Positions 25,329 to 33,485 of a stretch of 64,000 bases of DNA are shown one piece after another. Position 1 is the first letter of the stretch. Each line of letters opens with the position of its first letter. The notes below the pieces were generated by a model. It saw only the letters and a program-made list of their open reading frames with translations. It made no database searches and had not been told where the DNA came from. Source of the stretch: Albidovulum marisflavi (lineage in GTDB: Bacteria; Pseudomonadota; Alphaproteobacteria; Rhodobacterales; Rhodobacteraceae); NCBI RefSeq assembly GCF_025751435.1, contig NZ_JAOWKY010000001.1:62001-126000 (forward strand), read 5' to 3'. Made by a program: the position numbers and the translations under genes.

Positions 25329-27623
25329 TCAGGAATCCGGGACCGCGAGAAGGTCTTCGAACACGGCGCGGGTTTCTCGCGCGCGATCCACAAGGCCGCG
25401 CGCTGATGCGAGCGAGGGCAGCGGGTCTTCGCCCATTATCGCGGGGCGGGAAAGCTCGATTGCGCGCAGCCTTGCACCGGTCGCCAGCCTTTGAGCATCC
25501 GGCCAAAGACCGTTGCTCCAGGCGGTCTGCAGCGCGCCTTCGGAGTCTCCGGCGCGCAAGAGACCGGCAACCGCCCCCTGCGGATCGCCGGACAGTTCCC
25601 TTGCCTGCGCCAGAAGCGCCTCGGCCGGATCGCCCAGGACTGAGAGACGTTCCACTGCGGCGTCGATGTCTCCGTTTTCAAGGTCGTTGCTGGCAAGGAC
25701 CAGCCCGGCCGCTTCGCCGGCCTTGGAAGCCGGACCAAGCAGATCTGATGCCAGTCCGTGAAAGCCCAACTCGGACAGACGGAGCGCGGCACCCAGATTG
25801 GCATCGTCTCCGATCACTTCGGCGGAAAGCCAGCGCGAACGCGCAAAGGCGATGCGAAGGAACATCGCATCGTCGGCACCTGACGTCAGCATCTGCACGA
25901 AGCGCGCAACAACGCGCGACCGCGAGTCCGGGTCAAGATCGTATTCGACACGGTCCAGTATGTCCTTGGCGCGGTCGAAAACACTGGCCGACGCCCAGGC
26001 GAGCGCCGCTGAGCCCGCAAGACCCGCGCCGATGTCCTCGTCGCCCGAGGCGAAGGCCAGTGCTTCGGCATGCGTGGCAAGTGCTTCGGCCACGGGCTGC
26101 CCCGCGGCAAGCCGCGCCTCGATCGCGGCGCGTGTCGCTTGCGGCGAAAGCGGATCATTCGACAGCGCCAATGCGTCGATCCTGGCATTGATCACACCTG
26201 TAGACGACTGCATGGCAAGCTCCGCATCGGCCAGGTTCAACGGCGCCGCATCTTCCGGGTGGGATGCACTCAGCGAGTTGCGAAGGATGCGCACACTTTC
26301 CTGGTCCCCGTGCGCCATGAAGAACGCGACCAACCGGGGCGTGACCGCACGGCGCACCGGATCAGGCAGCGCCTTGAAACCGCGGAGGATGGCAGCGGCG
26401 TCAAAGGCCGGCGTCGACGCCGGATCGCGCGCTGCAAGCACGGCCCAAAGGGCGACCGATGTGGCGCAATCGGCGTATCGCACCAGATCTTCTGGGCGCT
26501 CTAGCGGCCGGTCATCCAGGATCCGTGCGATCGCAAGCAGATCCGCGTCCGGTTCTTGCCGGAAGGCGCGCTGGACAAGCTCTGCTTCGGGTCCCATCGC
26601 CAGCGCAATATAGAGCCTGGCCAGATCCTTGACGGCATCCGGATCAGGTATGTCGATCTCTCCCACAAGCGCCGCGCGACGCTCTGCAATCTGATCAGCC
26701 GCCGGTGCATCCGACGTCCAGTCCCGTAGAGCGAACCGTTGTTCCGCCGGGCAGTCGTCGCCCGCTGCGGTAAACGAACGGTCCTCGGCAGGAAGGGGCT
26801 GCGCGGACTGAACGCTGGTGCTGGCGCGCACGGGAAAACTGGGCGCCTGCTCGACCACAGATTGCTGTGGCGCGCTCCGTTCAGGCCCCGGCTCAGGGTC
26901 AGTCAAGGGTGCGGACGGCAGATCGCCTTCGACCCGGATCAACCCCTGCGCCGCCGCCTTGGCAAACTGCTCAAGCAGGAGCTGCCTTGCCTGTTCCTGC
27001 CTGCTGTCGGGTTCGTCGGCGGATGCTGCATCGACCGTCGCCAGCCGCGGCGGGCGCGCCAGCGGAATGTCCGGCCCCAAGGGCAAGACCTGCGATGCCG
27101 GCGCGGAATGCCCCGCAACCCAAACGCCTGCCCCGTCGCCAGCAGGTGCCTGACTTGCGGCCCGATCCGGATCTGGCTTTGGCTGCACGGGCATATCGTT
27201 GCGGGACACACCCGATGCCGACCGTTCGAAGACCGGCAAGGGTTTCTCGAACTCGGACGTCGAATCAGGCGCACCATTCCGGATGTCGATCACCACCGCC
27301 CCTGAATCGGTCAGGAAAGCCCGTGGCCTGCATTCGCAGTTCAGCGCCAGCAACAATCGGCCGCCACCCGGAAGCGCCGTGACGTCCGAGACCCGTTCGC
27401 GCGAAATCGTCCGGTACACGCGCGAGATGTCGAACTCCACACCCCGGCGGTCCAGGCGCAGTTCATAGGCGTCCGTTTCGCGCCCCAGGGCCCACCCGAC
27501 TCCTTCGGGCAGGTCGACCACGATGCGCGTGAAGTCACCGTGATCACCGGAACGAACCCCAACCGTCTCGGCACCGGCGATCGAGGCGGTCATCACCCAC
27601 AAGGCCGCTAAAAGGCGTATCAT
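25329..27623 (-). CDS. Large periplasmic flagellar-cluster protein (AMIN-like domain plus helical repeats; possible MotK-type motor protein)
   Basis: The 764-residue product starts with a signal peptide (MIRLLAALWVMTASIAGAET). Residues ~20-110 form a beta-rich domain with AMIN-like features (DFTRIVVDLPEGVGWALG, then VVIDIRNG). A Pro/Gln-rich linker spans ~120-280, and ~300-764 is a long Ala/Leu/Asp-rich solenoid of helical pairs resembling TPR/Sel1 units. Its ATG overlaps the motA stop, so it is made together with the stator protein. By position and topology it could be the counterpart of periplasmic motor-rotation proteins (MotC in rhizobia, MotK in Cereibacter Fla2 clusters); I base that on context and recall, not alignment. 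No other family is recognised. Confidence 0.75.
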   Translation of the reverse strand: MIRLLAALWVMTASIAGAETVGVRSGDHGDFTRIVVDLPEGVGWALGRETDAYELRLDRRGVEFDISRVYRTISRERVSDVTALPGGGRLLLALNCECRPRAFLTDSGAVVIDIRNGAPDSTSEFEKPLPVFERSASGVSRNDMPVQPKPDPDRAASQAPAGDGAGVWVAGHSAPASQVLPLGPDIPLARPPRLATVDAASADEPDSRQEQARQLLLEQFAKAAAQGLIRVEGDLPSAPLTDPEPGPERSAPQQSVVEQAPSFPVRASTSVQSAQPLPAEDRSFTAAGDDCPAEQRFALRDWTSDAPAADQIAERRAALVGEIDIPDPDAVKDLARLYIALAMGPEAELVQRAFRQEPDADLLAIARILDDRPLERPEDLVRYADCATSVALWAVLAARDPASTPAFDAAAILRGFKALPDPVRRAVTPRLVAFFMAHGDQESVRILRNSLSASHPEDAAPLNLADAELAMQSSTGVINARIDALALSNDPLSPQATRAAIEARLAAGQPVAEALATHAEALAFASGDEDIGAGLAGSAALAWASASVFDRAKDILDRVEYDLDPDSRSRVVARFVQMLTSGADDAMFLRIAFARSRWLSAEVIGDDANLGAALRLSELGFHGLASDLLGPASKAGEAAGLVLASNDLENGDIDAAVERLSVLGDPAEALLAQARELSGDPQGAVAGLLRAGDSEGALQTAWSNGLWPDAQRLATGARLRAIELSRPAIMGEDPLPSLASARGLVDRARETRAVFEDLLAVPDS

Positions 27624-28489
27624 GCCGCCTCTGCCTTCAGCTGCTTCAGCGATTGCTCCAGCTCGGCAAAGCTGGGGCGGAACTGGTGCGGAGTGTTCTG
27701 GCGACCGACTTCGATGCAGATATTGGGGGGGTGACGGTGAAGGTCCGCGACCAGAACCTCGCGGATGAGCTTGCTGAAATGCGCGTCCTCCTCGACCACG
27801 GCCTTCACCTTGGCGGCGAACGGACCAATCAGGCCGTAGGCCATGAAGACGCCCATGAAGGTTCCCACGAGGGCAGAGCCGATCATCGCGCCCAGAATCT
27901 CGGGCGGCTGGTCGATCGACCCCATGGTCTTGATGACACCCAGGACCGCGGCGACAATTCCAAGTGCCGGCATCCCGTCGGCGACGGATTGCAGGGCATG
28001 GCTGGAATGCAGCGCGTGGTGCAGGTTGGCTTCCAGCTGCTTCTCCAGAACCTCCTCGACCTGGTGGGGATCGTCGTAATTCATCAAGGCCGCGCGCATC
28101 GTGTCGCAGATCAGGTCGCAAACCTCGTGGTCGGCCTGTATCCGGGGATACTTCGCGAAGATCGTGGACGCTCCGTGGTTTTCGATGTGCTCTTCGATGG
28201 CGACGGGATTGGATCGCGCCAGTCGAGTCAGTTCGAACAAGAGGCACAGCAGGTTGCGATAGTCCGCGGCCTTCCATTTCGAGCCCTTGAAGACCTTGCC
28301 GACATCCTTCAGCGTCCGTTTGATCGCGGCCGTGTCGTTCGCGACGACGAAGGCGCCCGCCGCAGCGCCCCCGATCATGATCATTTCCCAGGGCAGGGCC
28401 TCAAGGATGATACCCATGCTGCCGCCGTGCAGCGTGTAGCCGCCGAACACCATGATGAAGATGATGGCGATGCCGATGATGCCGATCAT
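27620..28489 (-). CDS. motA: Flagellar motor stator protein MotA
   Basis: This 289-residue MotA has four membrane helices: MIGIIGIAIIFIMVFGGY, the MIMIGGAAAGAFVVAN region, and the paired C-terminal helices PALGIVAAVLGVIKTMG and GSALVGTFMGVFMAYGLIG. The Pro residues bordering these helices, required for torque, are present, as is the charged cytoplasmic loop that touches FliG. It conducts protons or sodium with MotB; motB is not in the window. It is followed, with an ATGA overlap, by the large periplasmic protein gene and preceded by the motE-like gene. Confidence 0.95.
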   Translation of the reverse strand: MIGIIGIAIIFIMVFGGYTLHGGSMGIILEALPWEMIMIGGAAAGAFVVANDTAAIKRTLKDVGKVFKGSKWKAADYRNLLCLLFELTRLARSNPVAIEEHIENHGASTIFAKYPRIQADHEVCDLICDTMRAALMNYDDPHQVEEVLEKQLEANLHHALHSSHALQSVADGMPALGIVAAVLGVIKTMGSIDQPPEILGAMIGSALVGTFMGVFMAYGLIGPFAAKVKAVVEEDAHFSKLIREVLVADLHRHPPNICIEVGRQNTPHQFRPSFAELEQSLKQLKAEAA

Positions 28490-28509
28490 GGTCGAATTCC
28501 GAAATCGTC

Positions 28510-28525
28510 CGCTTGCCCGGGCAAG
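28510..28525. repeat. 16-base palindrome upstream of motA
   Basis: GCTTGCCCGGGCAAGC is perfectly self-complementary and lies 20 bases before the motA start, between the motE-like stop and motA. It could be a regulator site for internal initiation or an intra-operon hairpin modulating the MotE:MotA ratio. I see no matching known motif. Confidence 0.35.
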
Positions 28526-28574
28526 CTAGCGTCCCGCGGGTTAAGATTTCGTCTTGGTCATCACGACAGGCGCC

Positions 28575-29153
28575 TCATTCGGTCGGCGCGCGGGCGTTGC
28601 GACCCGCAAGGACAAGGCTGACCAGATAGGCCTTCTGCGCATCCATTCCCGAAAGGACCGCAGCGGCGGCATCAGGCTTCATTCGCGCGATGAAGCCCGC
28701 GGCAAAATCCGTGTCCATCTCCTCGAAAAGCGGCGCTGCCTCCTTCGGCTTCATGCTTTCGTAGACGGTCACAAGGCGCGACACATCCTTCTCCGCGGCC
28801 TGATCCGCCATCGCCAGTGTCGCCGAAAGCCGTTCCTCCGCGGCGATCAAAGCCTCTTTCTGCTGGTTCATGGCCGCCAGGGCGAGCTCGACAGTACTTT
28901 CCCTTTCCGACAGGCGCCTTTCCTTGTCCACGACAGCCGCCTCTCGGTCGCGCACTGCCTGAAAAAGCTCCATGACCCCATCTTCGGTCACGCATGCGGC
29001 GGTTTGACCCCCCGGCTCGCCTTGCGCGTCGGCCATTGCGGCGGGCACCGCCCCGACGAGCCGCAGCAAGGCGGAACCCAGAAACAGCCCCGCGATCAGG
29101 CCAAGCGCACGTCGTCCGGCGCGGCGTGGGGCGGATCGGCGTTGCACGCTCAT
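28575..29153 (-). CDS. motE: MotE-like protein (MgtE intracellular-N-like domain)
   Basis: This 192-residue protein has one N-terminal membrane anchor (about 17-42), a coiled coil with Glu/Arg heptads (about 60-125), and a C-terminal MgtE-N-like helical domain (VTVYESMKPKEAAPLFEEMD, then DFAAGFIARMKPDAAAAVLS). That architecture is that of MotE, the periplasmic helper needed for stator/motor assembly in rhizobia and Rhodobacterales. Its position between the coiled-coil membrane gene and motA fits. Its ATG overlaps the upstream gene by four bases. The exact partner is inferred from homologous systems. Confidence 0.8.
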   Translation of the reverse strand: MSVQRRSAPRRAGRRALGLIAGLFLGSALLRLVGAVPAAMADAQGEPGGQTAACVTEDGVMELFQAVRDREAAVVDKERRLSERESTVELALAAMNQQKEALIAAEERLSATLAMADQAAEKDVSRLVTVYESMKPKEAAPLFEEMDTDFAAGFIARMKPDAAAAVLSGMDAQKAYLVSLVLAGRNARAPTE

Positions 29154-29512
29154 CTGTCCGCCTGCGGCTTTGCAGCTGCCCGGCGACGGACCAATCGCGG
29201 GCGTTCGTTCGATGCGTTTGCGGTCTTGGCCGGAAGGTCGTGCAAAGATGCAAGCATCAGTTCCAGTTGCCTGGCGGCCGCTTCCGCCCGCCGCGTCCGG
29301 TCCTCAAGCCGGTCCGCCGAGTCCTGCGCAGCTTCACGCGCACCCTCCAGCAGGCGCGTCAGATCATCGACCTGCGCGGACAGCACGGCTATCGCCCCGC
29401 CCATTCCTGTCTCAAGCCGGCTGAAGCGATTGAGTCGGCGCGACAGGATCAGGCAATAGAACCCCGCGCCAAGAGCCGCGGCGAACAACAGCAGATCTGA
29501 CAGGAAGTCCAT
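29150..29512 (-). CDS. Flagellar-cluster single-pass membrane coiled-coil protein
   Basis: The 120-residue protein has an N-terminal membrane helix (DLLLFAAALGAGFYCLILSR), a Leu/Ala/Glu-rich coiled coil (about residues 45-95, with AVLSAQVDDLTRLLEGARE) and a basic tail ending RLVRRRAAAKPQADR. It is conserved in position between fliL and motE in related fla clusters as a domain of unknown function. The ATG is seven bases after the fliL stop, and its stop overlaps the motE-like gene as ATGA. A scaffold role at the motor is plausible but unproven. Confidence 0.7.
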   Translation of the reverse strand: MDFLSDLLLFAAALGAGFYCLILSRRLNRFSRLETGMGGAIAVLSAQVDDLTRLLEGAREAAQDSADRLEDRTRRAEAAARQLELMLASLHDLPAKTANASNERPRLVRRRAAAKPQADR

Positions 29513-29519
29513 GGCTGCC

Positions 29520-30005
29520 TCAATTGATGACGAATTCGGTGATCAGCAGGTCCCGCGCGCGGCCTTCGCCCAGTACGACCTGAACCCGCCGCAGCATCTG
29601 GGCCCTCAGGCGGATCAGGGCGGTCTTTTCGGAGAGATCCTCGGGCTCGACCGCCCGCAGGTAGGTGTTCAGAACATCGGTCACGCGCGGCAAGAAGTGC
29701 AGCGTCTCCTGCTCATGGGCCAAGGGCACCTCGATCTGGGCGGCAAAGTGCAGATAGCGCCCGGTGTCGCCTGAACCCAGCGGAAGCACGATCCGCTCAA
29801 CCGGCACGAAGGCGACTTCCGGCATCTGCGAAGGTTTTGCCCCGGTCTCGGCCTCTGCAGGCCCGTGGTGCCCGAGGATCAAGCCGGAGTAGACGGAGTA
29901 GAAGGCGGCGCCCCCCCCGGCAAGGGCCAGGATCAGGCCAAAGATCAGGCCCCTACCCGTTTTACCGCCCTTGCCTGCAGCGTTCTCCGACTGCGAGTCA
30001 GCCAT
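29520..30005 (-). CDS. fliL: Flagellar basal body-associated protein FliL
   Basis: The 161-residue protein has a short cytoplasmic tail, one membrane helix (GLIFGLILALAGGGAAFYSV) and a periplasmic domain with the FliL/stomatin-like fold (YLHFAAQIEV, VLNTYLRAVEPEDL, ending VLLITEF-like DLLITEFVIN). FliL rings surround stator units and raise motor torque. It is the first gene of the leftward operon that continues through motE, motA, sltF, flhA, fliR and flhB. It is divergent from fliF, with a 115-base shared control region. Confidence 0.92.
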   Translation of the reverse strand: MADSQSENAAGKGGKTGRGLIFGLILALAGGGAAFYSVYSGLILGHHGPAEAETGAKPSQMPEVAFVPVERIVLPLGSGDTGRYLHFAAQIEVPLAHEQETLHFLPRVTDVLNTYLRAVEPEDLSEKTALIRLRAQMLRRVQVVLGEGRARDLLITEFVIN

Positions 30006-30047
30006 GATCTTTCTCCCGATGTCAGGGGATCTGTAGGACGAATACGG

Positions 30048-30062
30048 CTAACCAATTCTTAA
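30048..30062. promoter_or_regulatory. Probable CtrA-binding site between fliL and fliF
   Basis: On the + strand the bases read CTAA-N7-TTAA; on the other strand this is TTAA-N7-TTAG, one mismatch from the CtrA consensus TTAA-N7-TTAA. It sits in the shared upstream region of both flagellar operons, 43 bases from the fliL start and 58 from the fliF start. CtrA drives motility genes in Rhodobacterales. Confidence 0.5.
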
Positions 30063-30120
30063 GCGGAATTGCGGATTGATCGGGCTGCGGGGCTGAACGC
30101 CCGAAAGACGGAGAGATCCC

Positions 30121-31728
30121 TTGCAGCAGTTCCTGGCACTCTGGCAGGCCCTTCGCCCGAAGCATCGGATCATCGTCGTCGCGGCCGCGGTTTCCATGTT
30201 CGCCGCCGTGCTTCTTCTGGCCGGGGCCTCGGGCAACCCGTCGAAGGCCCTGCTTTATTCCGGGCTTGACCAGGCCCGGGCGGGCGAAGTGCTGGCGGCG
30301 CTTGAGCGCCATGGGGTTCCCTACGACATTCGTGGCGATGCGATCTATGTCGACAGCGTTCGCCGCGACGAGATGCGGATGGTGCTTGCCTCGGAGGGGC
30401 TGCCGGCGAACAGCGGTGCGGGCTATGAGCTGCTTGACGGCCTTTCGGGCTTTGGAACCACATCCCAGATGTTCGACGCGGCCTATCTGCGCGCGAAGGA
30501 GGGGGAGATCGCGCGAACGATCGCCGCGCTGCCCGACGTACGCTTCGCGCGCGTCCATATCGCCAGTGCCGAGCCGGCCGGCTTCCGGCGCTCGGCACCG
30601 CCGACGGCGTCGGTGATGGTCGCGACGTCACAGGGCATCGTCACCGCGGAGCACGCCAAGGCGCTGCGTTTTCTGGTCGCCTCTGCGGTCGCAGGCATGC
30701 AGCCCGCGGACGTTTCAGTGCTGGACGGAAAGGGCAACCTGGTGGCCGACGACTCGGCGATTGGCGCCTCCGCCGGCGCACGATCAGATGACTTGCGCCG
30801 CGCCGTACAGCGCCTTTTGGAAGCCCGCGTCGGCCCAGGCAACGTCGTCGTCGAAGTTTCTGTAGAAATCGTCACCGAAAGCGAAACCATCAGCGAACGC
30901 AAGCTCGACCCGGACAGCAGGATCGCGATCTCGACGGACAGCGAGGAGCGTTCCAAGGCAGGATCCGAGGGCGGCGCCGGGCCGGTCACGGTCGCATCCA
31001 ACCTGCCCTCCGGCGACACCGGCCGCGGCGCCGGGTCTTCGAACCAGTCCAGCGAGTCGCGCGAAAGGGTCAATTTCGAGGTATCGGAAACCACGCGGGA
31101 ATTGCTGCGCGCACCCGGGGCCGTGCGTCGCCAGACGGTCGCCGTCCTGGTAAACGCCGCCGCTGCAGAGGAAGGGCAACCCCCGGCGCCAAGACCGGAA
31201 GAGGAACTGGCCGCGCTACGCGAACTGGTGGCCGCCGCAGTGGGCTTCGACGAAGGCAGGGGCGACGTCATATCCATCAGATCCCTTCCGTTCGAGCCCG
31301 CGGTCACTGGAACCGAAGCGGCTGGCGCGAACTGGATCGGACCCACGTCGATCGACGTGACGCGGATTGCACAGGCCGGCGCGGCCGCGCTGATTGCCTT
31401 GTTGCTGGGGATTTTCGTTCTCCGTCCCATCCTTGGCAACGCAAGGCCGGCTGTTGCGCCCGCATCCTGGCCGCCCGCGGCGCGGCTATCCGCCAGACCG
31501 GACCCTGACGCCCTGACCGGAGAGATCGAGGATGGATCGCCCTCCGTCGACCCGGCCGGGTCCGCCACATCCCGAAGCCTCACGCTTGGCGCGCCAAGGC
31601 ACAGTCCCGCTGACACTGCGACCGACCCGGTCGCAAGACTGCGGGCGCTGATGGCGGAAAAACGCGAAGAGACGGCAGAAATCCTGCGCAGCTGGCTGGA
31701 AGAGCCAGAGAAGGAGGAAGCGCAATGA
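30121..31728 (+). CDS. fliF: Flagellar MS-ring protein FliF
   Basis: The 535-residue FliF has a first membrane helix near residues 18-38 and a YscJ/FliF ring-building motif region (YSGLDQARAGEVLAALERHG, GYELLDGLSGFGTTSQMFDA). The large periplasmic part has a low-complexity Gly/Ser loop near 285-310, a second membrane helix (AAALIALLLGIFVLRPI near residue 420) and a cytoplasmic C-terminus that binds FliG. Translation starts at TTG (30121), seven bases after GGAGAG; no ATG precedes the first helix in frame. It opens the rightward operon fliF-fliH-fliN-fliP, and its stop overlaps the fliH start (ATGA). Confidence 0.95.
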   Translation: MQQFLALWQALRPKHRIIVVAAAVSMFAAVLLLAGASGNPSKALLYSGLDQARAGEVLAALERHGVPYDIRGDAIYVDSVRRDEMRMVLASEGLPANSGAGYELLDGLSGFGTTSQMFDAAYLRAKEGEIARTIAALPDVRFARVHIASAEPAGFRRSAPPTASVMVATSQGIVTAEHAKALRFLVASAVAGMQPADVSVLDGKGNLVADDSAIGASAGARSDDLRRAVQRLLEARVGPGNVVVEVSVEIVTESETISERKLDPDSRIAISTDSEERSKAGSEGGAGPVTVASNLPSGDTGRGAGSSNQSSESRERVNFEVSETTRELLRAPGAVRRQTVAVLVNAAAAEEGQPPAPRPEEELAALRELVAAAVGFDEGRGDVISIRSLPFEPAVTGTEAAGANWIGPTSIDVTRIAQAGAAALIALLLGIFVLRPILGNARPAVAPASWPPAARLSARPDPDALTGEIEDGSPSVDPAGSATSRSLTLGAPRHSPADTATDPVARLRALMAEKREETAEILRSWLEEPEKEEAQ

Positions 31729-32321
31729 CACGTCCCTTACAGCTGGACTCCTTCGACGACACCCACGAAGCGGACGCGCGCGATGTTTCGGTCCGGGAAC
31801 TGGAAGAGGCCCGGCTTCTGGCCTACGAGACCGGGTTCACGGCGGGTTGGGAAGACGCCGTGAACGCGCAGGAAAGCGAAATTGCGCGCCTGCGCGCCGA
31901 CCTCGGCAAAAGCCTGCGCGAAATGTCGTTGACCTACGCCGATGCGCGCGACCACGTCCTGCGCACGATTGAACCCCTCCTGGCCGAAATGGTCGCGAAG
32001 GTTCTGCCTCGGATGGCACACGATGCGCTTGGACAGGTGGTTCTGGATCTGCTGAGGCCCGAAGCCGACAAGTTGTTGGACGCGCCCGTTCGGCTGCGCG
32101 CGCATCCGGACAACAGGAAGATGATCGAAGAGATCGCCGTCCGACAGGCTGGCTTCCCCGTGATCTTCGATCCAGAGCCTTCGCTTTCACTGGGACAGGT
32201 CCATCTGGCTGTAGGCCCGAGCGAAATCGGCGTCGATCTTGACCGAGTGATCAGGCAGATCGGTGAGGCTGTGACGGCGTTCTTTCATCCCGGCGTATCG
32301 CAGGAGCAGTCCCATGGATAA
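31725..32321 (+). CDS. fliH: Flagellar assembly protein FliH
   Basis: This 198-residue FliH/YscL-like protein has an Asp/Glu-rich N-terminus, a central helical stretch (ARLLAYETGFTAGWEDAVNA, then EIARLRADLGKSLREMSLTY) and a C-terminal domain with MVAKVLPRMAHDALGQVV and VHLAVGPSEIGVDLDRVI resembling the peripheral-stalk-like domain that binds the FliI ATPase. Its place between fliF and fliN supports the call. fliI and fliG are not in the window. It overlaps fliN by eight bases. Confidence 0.82.
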   Translation: MTRPLQLDSFDDTHEADARDVSVRELEEARLLAYETGFTAGWEDAVNAQESEIARLRADLGKSLREMSLTYADARDHVLRTIEPLLAEMVAKVLPRMAHDALGQVVLDLLRPEADKLLDAPVRLRAHPDNRKMIEEIAVRQAGFPVIFDPEPSLSLGQVHLAVGPSEIGVDLDRVIRQIGEAVTAFFHPGVSQEQSHG

Positions 32322-32586
32322 CAGGGATCCCGGCGCCAGCCCGTTCACCGCGATCCCGATCGAGGTCACGATCTCGGTCGGCCGGGCCAGAACCCAGCTT
32401 CGTGATCTTCTCAGGCTCAAGCGTGACGCGGTCCTTCCACTGGATCGCAGGGTCGAGGATCCCGTGGAACTTTACGTCGGAGAACGGCTGATCGCGCGTG
32501 GCGAGCTGGTGGAACTTGACGGAGATGGGACCGGGCGCCTTGCGGTCAGACTGACCGAGATCGCAGAGCGCCAGACCGAGGAATGA
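32314..32586 (+). CDS. fliN: Flagellar motor switch protein FliN
   Basis: This 90-residue protein consists of a SpoA domain: IPIEVTISVGRARTQLRDLL, VELYVGERLIARGELVELDG and RLAVRLTEI. FliN forms the lower C-ring with FliM and docks FliH for export. It is short, lacking the extended N-terminus of enterobacterial FliN, as is usual in alphaproteobacteria. The C-terminal strand lacks the classic (F/Y)GVRI wording but keeps the position. It is coupled to fliH by overlap and to fliP by a single intervening base. Confidence 0.9.
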   Translation: MDNRDPGASPFTAIPIEVTISVGRARTQLRDLLRLKRDAVLPLDRRVEDPVELYVGERLIARGELVELDGDGTGRLAVRLTEIAERQTEE

Positions 32587-32587
32587 C

Positions 32588-33310
32588 ATGCGCCGCCGCC
32601 TGATCCTTGCAGTGATGATCGCAACCTTGCCGGGTCAGGCCCTGGCACAGCAAGTCACGCTTTCGCTGGACGGATCCACGTTGACCGGACAGTCGCTGTT
32701 CCTGATCGCGGCGGTTACGCTGCTTGGGCTTGCGCCGGGGCTCGCGGTGATGATCACCTGCTTTCCCTTCATCGTCACGGTCCTGTCGATCCTGCGCCAG
32801 GCGATCGGCCTGCAGCAGTCCCCGCCGAACATGCTGATTGTGACGCTTGCGCTTTTCCTGACCTGGTTTGTGATGGAGCCGGTGTTCCTGCAGGCATGGA
32901 CCGACGCGGTTTCGCCCCTGATGGAAGGCAGGATCGACGCGGCGACCGCCTTTGACGCCGGGATAGCGCCGTTCCGCATCTTCATGGCGCACAGGCTCGA
33001 CCCGGAGACATTGGCGCAGCTCGGCGCGTTGCGCCCTCAGATGACGGCTTTCTCAAATGCCGAGGACGCCCCGCTGTCCCTGCTTGTTCCGTCCTTCATG
33101 TTGTCGGAAATGTCCCGCGCATTCGAGATCGGCTTTCTGATCTACCTGCCCTTTCTCATAATCGACCTGGTCGTTTCGGCGGTGCTGATGTCGATGGGCA
33201 TGATGATGGTGCCGCCCGCCGTCGTGGCACTTCCCTTCAAGCTGGCATTCTTCGTGGTCGCGAACGGATGGGCGCTGCTGAGCGGTGCGCTGGTGCGCAG
33301 CTACTTCTGA
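32588..33310 (+). CDS. fliP: Flagellar export gate protein FliP
   Basis: The 240-residue FliP has a cleavable signal peptide (MRRRLILAVMIATLPGQALA), as in other FliP proteins, then four membrane helices. Signatures are VMITCFPFIVTVLSILRQAIG, PSFMLSEMSRAFEIGFLIYL and MSMGMMMVPPAVVALPFKLA. It forms the pore of the export gate with FliQ and FliR; fliQ is not found nearby. It is the last flagellar gene of this operon, followed by a 175-base gap without a clear terminator. Confidence 0.95.
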   Translation: MRRRLILAVMIATLPGQALAQQVTLSLDGSTLTGQSLFLIAAVTLLGLAPGLAVMITCFPFIVTVLSILRQAIGLQQSPPNMLIVTLALFLTWFVMEPVFLQAWTDAVSPLMEGRIDAATAFDAGIAPFRIFMAHRLDPETLAQLGALRPQMTAFSNAEDAPLSLLVPSFMLSEMSRAFEIGFLIYLPFLIIDLVVSAVLMSMGMMMVPPAVVALPFKLAFFVVANGWALLSGALVRSYF

Positions 33311-33485
33311 TCCACACCCCCAGATGATCGCCCCGGAGGGTGAACGCTGAGCCCGCAGGTTTACCCCGGTTGGCAACGGGCCATGGGGCACGCTTAATGT
33401 CCGGCCCATTCGGCAATCGGGCAGAGCGTTTGCGGGGGCGGGCCGATGCAGGCCGCCCGGCATCCGCCAGGGCAAGGATGAAAGC

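Noticed and set aside
27624-28277. In-frame extension of the 764-residue flagellar protein into motA
   Set aside because: It overlaps motA completely on the same strand in another frame. The ATG at 27623 starts a signal peptide and overlaps the motA stop.
33311-33485. Gap after fliP, checked for fliQ
   Set aside because: The gap is too short for fliQ (about 90 codons would be needed), and no hydrophobic frame exists.
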